A DNA stretch of 64,000 nucleotides from Merluccius polli (taxonomy: Eukaryota; Chordata; Actinopteri; Gadiformes; Merlucciidae): contig JAOPHQ010002009.1 in NCBI GenBank assembly GCA_030340625.1, positions 18,501 through 82,500 on the forward strand, given 5' to 3'. Shown here one piece after another: positions 51,256 through 63,634 of this stretch. Numbering within the stretch: the stretch's first letter is position 1; each line of letters begins with the position of its first letter. Below the pieces are notes generated by a model. The model searched no databases, was not told the origin of the DNA, and worked only from the letters and a program-made list of their open reading frames with translations. The translations under genes and the position numbers were made by a program.

Positions 51256-52042
51256 ATACAAACGGCAGATGCAGTGAGCATTAGCATTAGCCTGGTTCCG
51301 CCCGCCTCCGTACTTACGCTCAATAACTGAAATTCGCGCACGACCTCTACGTCACTGTTCTCAGGCCGCGCCTCCTGTTCGCTGATTGGAACGCACATTT
51401 GAGGGAAAAGTAATCGTTCTAACATACAGCACCGCCAGACCTTAGTACTGAAGTGAAATGAAATTTGAGCGGAAGTACGTAGGTGGGCGGAGCCAGGCTA
51501 CTGTAGCCCTCTTGTGAGCGTTGTAAAAAAGACCGCGGTTCTCAAACACTTAACAATGAAGGCAACATGGTTTACTTCAGCTGATAAAGTTTACACAAAA
51601 TGCCACAAGCAATTCAAACCATGTGAAAACCTAGGAAAGAAAATACACATCACAATAAAGTGACTTGTGTCCTGTATCCTCCCTGCCATTGTTGTTTGAC
51701 AGCACGACACGACAGTGACTGGGTATCTGTCACGTGACAAATGAACGAGAGACCGATCCGTATGAACGATCCGGTGAACGAACTGTTGTGCTTACTGCTC
51801 GTCACACAGCCTGAGCGGCCTGCCTGTACCAGCGCACTCTACTTCACACTCTCCTCTTGCCCCCGCGTCAAATATGCACACCGCCCCCTAACGTATTAGA
51901 CGCGTATCACGGTCAGACTCTGAACTGAAGAAGAATAGAGGCCACTGACGTCACTCTCCTGCGCCGCTTGGGATTGCGAATTCAAATTGAATTATGGACT
52001 CTTTTTTGCGGGGGGCGGCCATGAAAACGAAAAAGCAATGTC

Positions 52043-52457
52043 CTCTTTGTTTTCTTTTTAGTTGTGTCATAAAATGAGCAGTCTTGAAGAAGAAAATGAA
52101 AATGCAGTTTGGATGATCTATTCATTTTATTTATGAGTCAAATAATGCAGCAATGACCTTGAAATTAAAATGCCTTTCTGTTAATGCATTTCAATTTTCA
52201 AATTTGACATTTCAAATTGAATTTTGGTAACTATTTGCCGGGGCATATTTTGAAAATGAAATCTTAAATGTCCTTTTCTTTTTCATTTTAATTAAGTTAC
52301 AAAATGAGCAATATTGAAGAAGAAAATGAAAATGCAGTTTGGATGATTTATTATTCGTTTTATTTATGTGTCAAAAAATGCAGCTATATTCTGAAAATGA
52401 AAAAGCATTTCTGTTAATCCACTTTAATTTGAATTATGGTACAGATTTGCTTCCATA
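52043..52457. repeat. Right inverted arm of composite element
   Basis: Reverse complement of 41794-42211; see the composite entry. Confidence 0.85.
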
Positions 52458-52648
52458 CATAATGGGTACGAATGGCTCGTTCGAGATGAACTGCGCCTCG
52501 CCTGGAAGGTGGACGAGACCAGGCGGCAGCAGCAGGGGGCGGTGACAAAAAGCTGCAGTCAAGTCGGACAGTTTCCAGTCACCGTCAAGGAATAAACAGG
52601 AAGTCAAAAAAATATTTACATCCTGTTAGATCATCTGTAGGCTACCAG

Positions 52649-53648
52649 GGCCGTGTTCCGATATCCGTACTTCCATGAGTACACTTAAACATAGTACACT
52701 ATCCGTACTCAATAGGTACGCAGAGCTTCAGATGTTAGTGCTGTTCCAAATGCAATACTCTGTGGCGCACTTAACGGAAATGACATCAGCTGCGCGGCCG
52801 CGTCACCCGCCAAACACGTGAATTCATTAGACGTTCTCTGAGCGCGGCTCCGCCTCTTCTGCTACGTAGCTAAGATGGCTGCCGTTGAGTACGCATAGTG
52901 TACACCGTTGCACACTCAGCATTTTGGCCTTTTTGAGTACACATACGGGTCCTTTCAAGTACACTTATTTTGCCGTGATCATAATCGGAACACCCTACGT
53001 ACTCAAACTAAGTATACGTACTCAAACTAAGTATACTAATGGCGCGTTCCAGGCAACTCGTAACTCGTGAATTCACGACCTCCTACCCGTGAAAGTGCTC
53101 TGGAACGGCAGTCAAACTCGTAACTCACGACCCGTGAACTCGTATGTGATCGATGTACTCCCAGTTCGTTTTTTTGACGTCACGAACTTAAACAACAATG
53201 GCTTTCCCTGATGCTCCGCAGACACCGGTGACCAACGATGAGAAAATATACATAGATAGACATGAATAGGCAACGTAACGTAATTCCGCACATTGTAATC
53301 AAAATAAAACACATACGAGTGTGGAGTACTAAAGTGTATGTTTATGTTTATTCAATCGCTATCAGCTATCAATCGTCAGCTAACGTTAAATCCAAGCTCT
53401 GCTCGTGTAAGTGAAGTGAGGTTTCCATAAAAGTCATTGCACCTGTGAGCAGATCTGGCTTGCTGGCGCGGACCCATCAAAACAGAGCCGCAGGTTGGTT
53501 TGTTTGTTTGTTACGACTTTGTTAGTCGTGACTTGCCTGGAACGCTAACAAGTCGTGAGTCGTGAGTATGAAGTCGTGAAATCCCGAGTTACGGGTTGCC
53601 TGGAACGGGTAGTACGGGAACGGGTAGTACGGATATCGGAACACGGCC
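52649..53648. mobile_element. GGCCGTGTTCCGATA MITE copy with nested MITE
   Basis: Ends GGCCGTGTTCCGATATCC and ATCGGAACACGGCC; the flanks are CAG on the left and CTG on the right, so not a simple duplication. A second MITE (about 53040-53608) with ends GCGTTCCAGGCAACTCGTAA and GGGTTGCCTGGAACG is inserted in it. Confidence 0.75.
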
Positions 53649-53889
53649 CTGGGCCGTGTTCCGATATCCGTACTACCCGTACTTAGTATACTTAGTTTGA
53701 GTACGTGTTCCGATTATGATCGCGGCAAAAGAAGTGTACTTGAATCACCTGTTCACCTGTTTGGCGGGTGATGCGGCCGCGCAGCTGATGTCATTTCCGT
53801 TAAGTGCGCCACAGAGTATTGCATTTGGAACAGCACTAACATCTGAAGCTCTGCGTACCTATTGAATATGGATAGTGTACTATGTTTAA

Positions 53890-54133
53890 AGGCCATGGTG
53901 CAGGTTAAACACCACTTTCGATTAATGGGTACATAAAGCACTCAAGATATGTATATAAAGTTAGAAATGTCTCCAAAATGGTGTTAAAGTCTAGTTTTTG
54001 TCGTTTTTGGTAGCAACGGTTCTTTTTAACACAAATCGGCGATGACGTCACATGAGTGAGACGTGTGGAAGGAAGCCTCAGCCTTGTAGAACTATGGCGT
54101 CTTTGTTGTAAAATTAAACCTGCACCACAGCCT
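53890..54133. mobile_element. TTAA-target MITE, 244 bp
   Basis: Ends AGGCCATGGTGCAGG and CCTGCACCACAGCCT, TTAA on each side (53886-53889 and 54134-54137). A second right end, CCTGCACCACGGCCT followed by TTAA, lies at 55686-55704, so an outer copy of the same family (53890-55700) probably contains further insertions. piggyBac- or Kolobok-like target. Confidence 0.82.
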
Positions 54134-54536
54134 TTAACTTAAAAAAACACTAACAAAATACATACTGCTATTGAAATTATTTAATACACCACCACAGTAG
54201 CGCTATGCTGCTATAAATGTAATTTTCAGTTGTGATGTTGGGACGTCCCTGGCGGGCGGACATTATTGTTTAACACATTGAACGTGGGGTAAATCCCCCC
54301 TCCCGGGCCGGCTACTAAACATTGGCGAAACAAACCTATTTTAGTCTCAATAACAACATGCAACGGCGAAGGCTGTATTTCTTATTTCTCTTTAATTGTG
54401 GCAAGACCCACAATGTTGGTGAAGTGTCCTGGTGAGTTGCTAGCTACCATTTAGAAACGCAGCAACGAGCGCTGGAGCGGTCTATGAAAAGCAGTGCATA
54501 GTGCAGTGCAACCGTCCCTTGAAACACGGACTCGTC

Positions 54537-54989
54537 TAGCCTAGTCCTAACTAGACCTTGGTATTCATTTCATTCATACTAAAGGTCTAGCAATGCTGTA
54601 GAGACAAACGATGTCTCACTTGAAGGCAGGTGCTGTTGAAGTTTAAAACCTATTGGCTCTGCCCAGTGCCACTCTGGATCTGCCTTAACCAATCGCTAAC
54701 GTTTGGTCGTGACGTATTTCATGCGCCAGAAACCACGTTGCGCGCAGTATACAAACGGCAGATGCAGTGAGCATTAGCATTAGCCTCCGCCCGCCTCCGT
54801 ACTTACGCTCAATCACTGAAATTCGCGCACGACCTCTACGTCACTGTTCTCAGGCCGCGCCTCCTGTTCGCTGATTGGACCGCAGATTTTGGGGAAAAGA
54901 AATCGTTCTAACATAGTAGCATCGCCAGACCTTAGTATGAAGTGAAATTAAATTTGAGCGGAAGTACGTAGGTGGGCGGAGCCAGGCTA
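54537..54989. mobile_element. TAGCCT...AGGCTA MITE with 9-bp target duplication
   Basis: 453 bp, ends TAGCCTAGTCC and AGCCAGGCTA, flanked by GGACTCGTC on both sides (54528-54536 and 54990-54998). Partial copies at 44553-45030, 47209-47415 and 51260-51500. A 9-bp duplication suggests a Mutator-like origin. Confidence 0.85.
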
Positions 54990-55930
54990 GGACTCGTCCG
55001 TATTTAGAAACAAAAGCAGCCGTCCCGTATTGAGCTGAACAGGGACGCAATTTGTTCCGTATTACTGTGAGTCAAAGCATAGCCATATAGTAAAATGCCA
55101 ATGGAAAATGAATAACAGGGCGCGTTATATGGACATGTACGGTAAAGTTGTTCGCGGGCCCTGTCCTGGTCTGTGGCCAATGAGCTGACAGCATATTCAC
55201 ACACGAGTATGACGATACAGAATACGCTCATCCCATTGGTCGAGGTACTGTCGCTCACGGAGAAGATAGCGGAAGACAACAAAGCAGCACGGGTGATGCT
55301 GACAGTGACACAGATGCCGGCACAGCTTTACGGGGCGGTACACCTTTGAGCAGCAATGCGACGAGTACATCAACTACTGCAAATACTGTTGATAGATTGA
55401 TAGATAAATACTATATGTATTTATCTATTTATCTGTATAATATGCTGAACAATCTCTTACTCGTCTCTCTCAATGGTCTCAAGGCGGGCTTTGGTCTGTC
55501 GTCTCACCGATGTGACGTCATGCAATGCATTGTGAGGGAAATGAGAATCAATCCCAAACTGCTAAAATAGTAGCTACTTTTTCGTATTATATTACGTTTT
55601 GTGATACCCAACATCAAATACAATTAATAACAGTTTAAATGTTTATTACCAACAAGCAAATACGCAAATTGGTTAGAAAAATAAACCTGCACCACGGCCT
55701 TTAAGTGTACTCATGGAAGTACGGATATCGGAACACGGCCCTGGGGGGTATTCCAGAAAGCAGGTTCAACAAACGCTGAGTCTATCCCTGACCTCTGAGT
55801 TGACTTAATCTGAGATGGGAAACTCTGAGTATCCGGTTCCAGAACAGCTGATCTGAGTTAGTTCAGTCAACTCGGAGGATGTTAACCTCGAGTAACGCGC
55901 GTGCACAACCACTATAAAAAGCCATCATCA

Positions 55931-57502
55931 ATGGAGCCCCGATACCACGACAACGGAAAAAAACGATCGACTTATTTCAACGCGCTGGAGGTCCTGACGC
56001 TGGCCTACGGCGAATATGAACATATATTTCGCCGTAGATGCAACACCGCCGCAGCAGCGAAGGAGAGAGAGACGCAAGGGAGAACGTTGCTGCCCGAGTG
56101 AACGCGTAAGTTTGAATGTACTATTCCATTGACGTAACATTTAACCGTAAGATCGTAGCATAGCCTATAGTTATGAATAGGCCTATAAGTAGTAGCCTAA
56201 TGAAATCTGATTTTCTTTTAGGTGCAATTCTACAGGAGAAAAACGGTCTTGGAAGCAGCTAAAAATGAAACATAAAAACGTCATTCAAAATGGTAAGGCA
56301 TATTTTGCTAGCCTATGATTGCACCTCACTTTGATTTTAATTTTATTTTTTAAAATTGACTTAGGCTATTGAACAAAGTAAATATTAATTCAGTGGCTAC
56401 TTCAAATAGTAATTTAAACCCCTAACAAAATGTTGTTTTTCAGCGTCCTCTCACTTAATACTCCACTTAGTAGATTGATACAAACACATTTATATTTTAT
56501 ACTTATTGAAGTCATTTAAAATGTGACGCTGTAGCCTACACCAACACTCATTAAAGTACTAATTAAAAACAAACATTGAGTTCTGCTCAGCCAACAGAAA
56601 GAAGGCAGAGGCCCGAAAAACGGGTGGAGGGCCACCTCCACCACCTCTGACAGAGGCTGAGGAGCTGGCCCTCAGCCAAAACAGGGGTCGCCCTGTGGCT
56701 GAAGGCATCCCCGGGGGAAGCTCATCTGAGTCTGTCACCCCCCAGGACACAAGTGCCTACATCAAATGCAAGTATACACTTGTCTTTTAAAAAAATAAAA
56801 CTAATATATAAATATATAGCCTACTTTTTAACAAATATATATCCACCCACCCAACAGTTGTGGATGGTGTCATCTGCCTGGTTCAGCCTCCGACTGAAAC
56901 AACTGTAAACCCTGCAGCTGTAAGTATTCCATACTCAGATCTTGCCTCAGATGGTAGTTCAAAGTATTCTGAAACATAATCTTTTCCTGCATCACAGGAG
57001 GAGGAGGAGGAGGAGGAAACACTGTCTGCTGCCACAGGGAGAGATCCGGAGGGGCCTACTGAAGTGTGTCCTAATATTATGTATAGCTACTGGCAGTGCT
57101 CTACCCATTCATACTCATTTACATTCTTGGGTGGAATTTGGAGTTTGATGTACACTGAAGTGATGAGCATAGATAATGGAGCACAGCACAGCTTGACACA
57201 GTGAGATTGTCAGTCAATACCATGTTAAATCTGTATGTAGAACTGTAGGAATTAAATGTCGTCCATATGTTTCCCAGTTACCAGTAAAGGAGTTGTACCG
57301 GGTGCACCTCCTGAAAACAATACAAAAGACAGAAAAGGAAATGGTCTACCTGGATCGGAAGATTAAAAAAAACGACCTCGAAATTCTATTACTGGAACGC
57401 CAGTTGAGGTGGGTGCATTGTCATGGTGAAACAGGTGAATATGTTAATGGTTGGAACTATATTACAAATCCTGACTGTTGCTTTTGTACTTATAGGGAAT
57501 AA
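55931..57502 (+). pseudogene. Harbinger MYB/SANT-like (NAIF1-type) protein gene, seven exons, one frameshift
   Basis: Exons by splice signals: 55931-56105, 56222-56292, 56591-56767, 56858-56919, 56998 to about 57051, 57278-57408 and 57496-57502. Exon 1 encodes KKRSTYFNALEVLTLAYGEY and KERETQ of the trihelix/MYB-like domain; exon 3 encodes ANRKKAEARKTGGGPPPPPL; exon 6 encodes a coiled coil (LLKTIQKTEKEMVYLDRKIK). In Harbinger this protein binds the ends and carries the transposase to the nucleus. A one-base deletion near 56077 shifts exon 1. The exon 3 donor reads GCAAGT, a possible GC-AG intron. Confidence 0.8.
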
Positions 57503-57548
57503 AGAAGAACCAAATCACATGTGAATTTGTCTTGTATTTTATTTTTAA

Positions 57549-58400
57549 TCAAAAGTAATTTCTTGCCATGAGGTCCCTTGCAGCCCTTCCATCCTGGACA
57601 TCGGCAGGGATGGGATGGTCATCCGCAGGGTCATTGATTTGTACGGCAAGGTGTTGCTCTCCTCTAATAATTGCAATATTATGGAGAACAACACATGCCA
57701 CAATGATGTCACATGCCCTCTCTGTGACCCTGAGCTTCTGCAGGCACTGGAACCGGGATTTGAGTATCCCTATGGTAATCTCAACCCGGGCTCTAGTCCT
57801 GCAGTGGGCCACATTAAAACGTTGTTGGGTCCCCGGCTCAGGGTCAGGGTAAGGGGTCAACAGAGAGGGCTGGCATTGATAGCCACGATCCCCCAGCAGG
57901 TAGCCATCAAACTCTCCTGTAATTACAGAGGACACATTTGAGTGCATCTAAAAAGGGAGACAACAAACTTTGTACAAGGCTTTAGCTTCCTTTACCACGT
58001 GCAAATCTGTTGCTCAGACTACACAGACTAAACATTTGTCACAATGTAAGCTGCATCACTATGATCTTTACAGTGCAGAGAATGACATGAGTTAGTTGTA
58101 ATGTATATTTTCATGTACATATTTTTTAAGATGGTAGGTCAGATACCTGGACATTGATGCTGTGAAAGGATTTCCTATTCACATAGTCCGCTTCATTTTC
58201 TGCAGGCGCAGTAATGGGGATTTGTGTCCCATCAACGCACCCCATCACATTTGGAAGGCCTGCAAAATGACAGCTAATTAAGCTACTGGCCCCACTCTCA
58301 TAATTTAAAATAACAGAATATATGATTTCTACATTAGTCGCCACCTGCAATCCTGTGGAATTCCTCCTTGATGTTTCTAACAGGTTTGTGCCCGGGGAAC
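57549..58400 (-). pseudogene. Harbinger transposase (HARBI1-like, DDE_Tnp_4), truncated and eroded
   Basis: The exon at about 58400-58138 holds the first Asp region (GLPNVMGCVDGTQIPI...NRKSFHSINVQ, donor GTATCT). The exon at 57916-57549 holds LLGDRGYQCQPSLLTPY, RARVEITIGILKSRFQCL and ACDIIVACVVLHNIA. The middle exon with the second Asp survives only as DAAYIVTNV followed by a stop near 58030-58072. N-terminal exons are gone. Cut-and-paste transposase, now inactive. Confidence 0.88.
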
Positions 58401-58412
58401 ACAACCATTACC

Positions 58413-59035
58413 GGTGTCGTGCCATAAAGTGATTGTCTGCCAAAAATTGATTGAAGGCCAAATACAGTTACTCAAAGGTGATTTCTGCCTAAATATGACT
58501 TGCTCTCATTCATAAGCTTCATAATATAAACACTGGAGCTCACAGGACACTTGGAATTATTTTAAAGGACCATTACAACACTAAATAGGCTTTCACCTGC
58601 CAAAAATTGATTGAAGAACAAACGTTAAACTTTCGAAGACACGTGCCTTTGCTATAATTACATAATACAGTTGTGTGTATCTGCATATTATGGCCGTTTA
58701 ATCCAGAGAAAAGCAGACGTTTTTGCGCTACCGCTCAACGGGCTGCTGTGCGCGCTCCCGCGGCCAGAAATCAGATTCTGGCAGACAATCACTTTTTGGC
58801 ACGACGCCGGTGTCGTGCCAAAAAGTGATTGGCAGATACATACAACTGTATTATAATGTAATTATAGCAAAGGTACGTGTCTTCGAAAGTTTAACGTTTG
58901 TTCTTCAATCAATTTTTAGCAGGTGAAAATGCCTATTTTGTGTTGTAATGGTCCTTTAAAAGAATTTGTGTCCTGTGAGCTCCAGTGTTTATATTATGAA
59001 GCTTATGAATGAGAGCAAGCCACAACGGGTAGTCT
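58413..59035. mobile_element. Foldback element with GTCGTGCCAAAAAGTGATTG motif
   Basis: Arms about 58480-58800 and 58820-59030 are inverted copies (TTTCGAAGACACGTGCC with AGGTACGTGTCTTCGAAAG; GCTTCATAATATAAACACTG with CAGTGTTTATATTATGAAGC). The centre is GGCACGACGCCGGTGTCGTGCC (58799-58820), and the motif recurs at 58411. Target duplication not identified. Confidence 0.75.
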
Positions 59036-59768
59036 AATTGCATAATGACCCTGGCCGATCCGTGCTGGCTCCTTTAATTCATGTTCTTCTTCTTTGGTGG
59101 TAAACAAACAGCAGACAACGGTGTTTGGGGCTCATTACTGCTACCGCATGGATGTATTTTGCGTGCACCACTGCAGTGCATTGTGGGTGATATACAGCTC
59201 TGGAGTGCATCTGATGTAGTAGGCCAAGCTCTGTGACAGTGTGGCACTTAGAAAAACGGACGGTGGAAACAATTTTAATTGAAATAACTACTACTAATTA
59301 TTATTATTGTAAATATTTTAGTTTAAAATAAACTTGTGCACATACATTAGTCACTTATATAAATAAATATACTTATATATAAATCGGCAGTCCTATATAA
59401 TTTTTTTGAATTACATTATTTTCTAATTTTGTATAAATGTATTGTTTCAAGCGCATTGTTTGCATTGAAAGGCATTTAATGTTGTGAATCAACCGTTAAA
59501 GTTGTTAAAATTGCTCCCATTATTGCTTTGTTTCCCTTCTGTTTACTTTGTTTACTTTCTAAGTGCTATGGGCCTCTATAGCCACCTGGGGCGTGGTTTG
59601 TATGGGGCGTGGTTTGTAGCGGCTCTGGCTCTCGCCGTTCATTTTGACGTCGAGAGCGAACGTCGAGAGCTGTTCCCAAGCTGTCGCGCGACAATGTGAC
59701 GTCAAAATGACGTAGATCTCGCCAGCGCGACAGGATTTTGGCCCGGTCGCGCCGTGTCGCGCACCACT
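59036..59768. other. Intergenic, mostly unassigned
   Basis: AT-rich DNA then a GC-rich stretch (59575-59765) with CGTCGAGAGCGAACGTCGAG and TGACGTCAAAATGACGT. Probably MITE ends, but no pair could be fixed. Confidence 0.5.
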
Positions 59769-59769
59769 C

Positions 59770-60700
59770 TTCTTTTTTTTTTTTACAATATACAGGAAAT
59801 TAACACATATGCAACACAAAAATGTACACCAACACCAAGGAAACCAGGGGATATAAAGGAAAGAGGCCTAATCATAGACAAAGGAAAACACAAACAAGAA
59901 TCAGCATCTTTGATCACTGATGATGATAGCCCGTCTTAAATTAAGTTGGGGCAACCTTGAGCCTCTCAAAAATCCAGTTTGTTTTCATAGCTTTTTTGTT
60001 TTTTATGTCTTTTATTGTCCTTGCGTATTGGAGTAGTTCTTGTGTAAACAGTTCCAGGTTGGGTTTGGAGTTGGCCCGTTTTTTCTTGTGGATGTGGAAT
60101 TTGGCCATGAAAAGTATCAATTGAATAAAAAAAAGTTATGTTCTTGTCCACCTTACTGTCCTCAAACAAAATAAAGATATCCTTTTCTAGTAGAAGAGTA
60201 ATTTGTCCCGTCGTTCTCCTTATGAAGTGCTGAATGTCAGCCCAGAATCTTTACATACAGTTATAAAACAGATGATGAATTGTTTCGTCTTCTTGTCCAC
60301 AAAAAACACATAAGTAGTCCATATCAATTTTAAACCTTTCCAGTGTCTTTTTTGCCGGGTAAATTGTGTGCATGATTTTGAAAGAGACTTCCTTTACTTT
60401 GTTACCAATACAAAACTGTTCACCAGCCAACCACGCTTTGTTCCAGTTGATGTCACCATATAAAGAGCTCCAATAGGATTGTCCTGATGGCAGAGTTGTA
60501 ATTTGTAAGCAGTGTTTAATGTCTTTATTGGAGCATCGTTTCTTTATAATATCTACTCCATTAATAAAAATAGCACTGTTATATAATTCCTCATTGGAGA
60601 CTCCAGAGCCTCTAAGAAGGTGCAGTGTGCCCCTCAGTACAGCGTCAAAAACAGAAACTGGACGAGTTCGAAGGCACATTTTAATGCGCCTTATTGCTAA
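59770..60700 (-). mobile_element. L1-type LINE 3' end, 5'-truncated
   Basis: The minus-strand frame 60679-60251 carries WNKAWLAGEQFCIGNKVKEV and FKIMHTIYPAKKTLERF, then the C-terminal zinc motif CVFCGQEDETIHHLFYNC of L1/Tx1-type ORF2. A T run at 59770-59783 (poly-A on the LINE strand) marks its 3' end. 5' truncation is the usual outcome of target-primed insertion. Confidence 0.85.
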
Positions 60701-61436
60701 GGCTTATTTCTTTATATGTTCTATTTTATTGTGTGGTGTAGGCCTATATTTTTTCGCTAATAAACCTCGTTGCAGCAGGTAGATGACAGCATCATCGAGA
60801 TGCACATGCAGATTGAACAACATGTACAGACATGTGACATGTCTTTGTTTGGACTGTGAGAACATAGTGTAGGCGTGTGGTTTTTTTGCAAACTAAAAAA
60901 GAAGACAACTGTATAGTAAGAACGGAAATCACATTATGAAAGAAGAGTAAATGATCAAATACAAAATAATAAGTTTGAATTGCTTTTTTGTTGTTTGAGG
61001 ATGAACTATTTTAGGATAAAATAATTATACGACAATCTATTAGGTGATCTACAGATGATGTAATCTTCTAATAAATTTGATCTCTTCCTTTTCAATCTCT
61101 GTCTAGCCTGGTCAATTATAGGCCAAGTGAAGACACACTTAGCCTTCTGTAACAGTCTTGGGGTTTGTCTTGTTTATCTAAACATGTCCAAAGTTTAACT
61201 CCACTAACTACAACCAAACTCGTTGGTACAACATGCTACACCCGACAGGAATAGGAGAAAACTTGAAGTAGCCTATAAGTGTGATGACAATGCATTTAGT
61301 AGGTTGCCAATATTGACTGCATCAAAGATGTAGCAAAGTAGCTACTTTTAAAAACGAAAATATGAATTTGAATATGAATGAATATTAAATTACACACCTT
61401 AACTGACAGCAGTATCCGCAGCTTCCGAGCTTCAGC
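60701..61436. other. Intergenic, nothing recognised
   Basis: AT-rich, no ORF or repeat termini recognised. Confidence 0.6.
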
Positions 61437-61770
61437 CGTCAATTCCTCTGATCCTTCTTCTTCTTCAGTGGGTTTTTATGGCAGGTGGCATCCAATGTGT
61501 TGCATTGCTGCCACCTTCAGGTTAATTTGCGTCATATTTTCAGATTATTTTCATCAGACCAGTGTCTGATAAATACTTTAACAAACAACACCTTCCCCTC
61601 CCACTTGATCCCAAGTTTAAAATGCCTTCAACTGACATATCTTCCAGTCCCAACTCTCTCATTTTCTCCAGTAAATCCTTCCTTTCACTGCCGTATTTCC
61701 TACAATAAATAATAACATGAGGCACTGTCTCTGGTTGTTGACATTCATTACACATTCCATTTTGATGTTT
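61437..61770 (-). mobile_element. LINE 3' fragment
   Basis: The minus-strand frame 61755-61540 encodes CNECQQPETVPHVIIYCRKY to LLKYLSDTGL, the Cys/His C-terminus of a reverse-transcriptase polyprotein, followed by a 3' UTR with GGATGCCACCTGCCATAAAA, as in a common fish LINE family. Heavily 5'-truncated. Confidence 0.75.
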
Positions 61771-63634
61771 CCATTCCTCTGATCCGTTTGTTTACTTCCT
61801 ATTTGAACGAATATCATTGGCAGACTTTAAGTCAGGTTAGATGACGCTAGAACGAGTTTTTGATTGGTTTGCGGTATAGTACTCCCAAGCGTTTGCATAA
61901 GTTTTACAAACGTAGGATATAGACAGCAAATTGCCCTCTATGGGTTAAACACATGCTATCACGAGTTCATTGTTACTGGCAGTTATGGGTTACCAGGTAA
62001 CGTCAACCAAACGTCCTGGCTAGGATGTATAACAAATTACATTTGAACAATGTATACAATCCAAGGATGTTATGCAACTTTCAGTTGCGTTAGAAATAGG
62101 AAACCAGTCAATTTAAATGCGAGTTTTGCTTTTATTGACAACTCAATTTAAGATTTCACAAATCCCAAGCATCCCCTTATGTCACAGTTATGTTGTCTCT
62201 TCATGTTCCATTGTATAGCACAATTCCCATACAATTCGAGGCGTTGATCGGCAGCTGTTTGCCCAATTAATCATTTATAATATTTAAAATGATTGCCATT
62301 GAGTAGGCGTACTCACACTGTTATTTGGCGCTAATATTATACACATCCAAGGTAGAAGTAGAATGACGAGCCCGCTAAGCTCTCATCCATGCACCAAATC
62401 ATACATCTTTCAGTTTCAGCAGAATTTAAATTTTGGGCTTAATCTCCCCCCAAATACTTAGGGGTGGGGGAATCATTTGTACAACCACAATAATCTCTTA
62501 ATGAGTCATGTTACGATACAACTAACCAATAAATAGATAAACAAGTTATGACAGGATTTGCTTGCTTAGACTGTTCCTATTGTTGTGAAGCTTTATGCTT
62601 AAATTACATACTAGTAGTCATAGTATTAGATTAGTATAGTAGTAGTGCATTTTTATCTTCAGGACATTATATTAATGACCTCACATTTGCATGTGTTCTG
62701 CAGCCTGATATAATCAAAATATGACTGAGTTTGGGGGCAATTGGAGCACAGAATAACAGTATTTGCTTTAAAATGCATTGTCCAAATTGATGGGAAATTT
62801 CTGGAAACCATTTGGAATATTTTCTATTAGTATATTAACCCATATTCAGTAATATACATAGATCAAAATTCACATTGGTCAGTGGAAAATTATGAACATC
62901 TCATAGGGAAACCATACAACTCATCAGGCAAACCAGTGTGTTGTGGTGTAATCTTTAGCTTTTCAGAGGCGGTTTTCATAAATAATCTCCCTTTCAATTA
63001 TTTTGTCCGCAATATATAATTAATGCACAGAGAGCGTTCTGCCTTACAACATAGATTTAGTTCATGAGACTTGGTGACTTGACTTTAAATACCGTTTCTT
63101 CAGATTACCATTGTTGTGCCAATGATATGTGCATTTGTGTCAAATACCTTGATAAGGCATTTTTTCATAACAAGCATAATTACTAATTAATATTATTTAA
63201 CCTGCTAAACCGTCTCCACTGTCAAGGCCTGCCAGAGAATGTGACATTTACCTAACTGATTCAATAAGAATCAAGTAAATGAAGCACATTTGCATCAACA
63301 CAGGGCATAACATAAAAGGAAGTGATACAGTTTGTGAACAGAACATACAGATACAGAATAGGCACAGATCAAACACACAGGCAAACTATTACTTTGCCAT
63401 ATGTTTACAGTATTTCCCATCAAGGTGACAGTTTTTCCAGTCAAGTCCCACAAACCTTTAAGTCACATGGTCAAAACTAAAACCGATACTAGTAAAACTG
63501 CTGAGGCAGAAGGCTGTCGCTGCATCAATTATGGATTATGAAGGTTTAATGCCTAAAATCTTGGAAACTGTATGACCTTTTCAAACAACAAAAACTCTAG
63601 TTCTATTGTTTATATAATTGTCTAGGCATCCTCT
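61771..63634. other. 3' flank/3' UTR side of zinc-finger gene
   Basis: About 1.9 kb, AT-rich, without recognised repeats or ORFs. The part nearest 63634 is likely the 3' UTR of the zinc-finger gene on the minus strand. A poly-A site could not be chosen among several TTTATT motifs. Confidence 0.5.

Larger units (their letters stand above)
41794..52457. mobile_element. Composite element bounded by about 415-bp inverted arms
   Basis: Left arm 41794-42211 and right arm 52043-52457 are inverted copies beginning TATGGAAGCAAATCTG, each containing two subrepeats with CATCCAAACTGCATTTTCAT. Flanked by CATAAT (41788-41793 and 52458-52463). The interior is filled with nested insertions: hAT, MITEs, THAP foldback and a P element. 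The original core of the element is not identifiable. Confidence 0.7.
53652..55740. mobile_element. GGCCGTGTTCCGATA MITE copy with several nested insertions
   Basis: Flanked by CTG (53649-53651 and 55741-55743), abutting the previous copy head to tail. Contains a TTAA-flanked element and the 9-bp-TSD MITE. Confidence 0.78.
55744..58412. mobile_element. Autonomous-type PIF/Harbinger element, right end lost
   Basis: Left end GGGGGTATTCCAGAAAGC, then the two convergent genes typical of Harbinger: a MYB/SANT-like gene on plus and a DDE transposase on minus. The matching right terminus is not found; a foldback element starts at about 58413 in its place. Confidence 0.82.
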
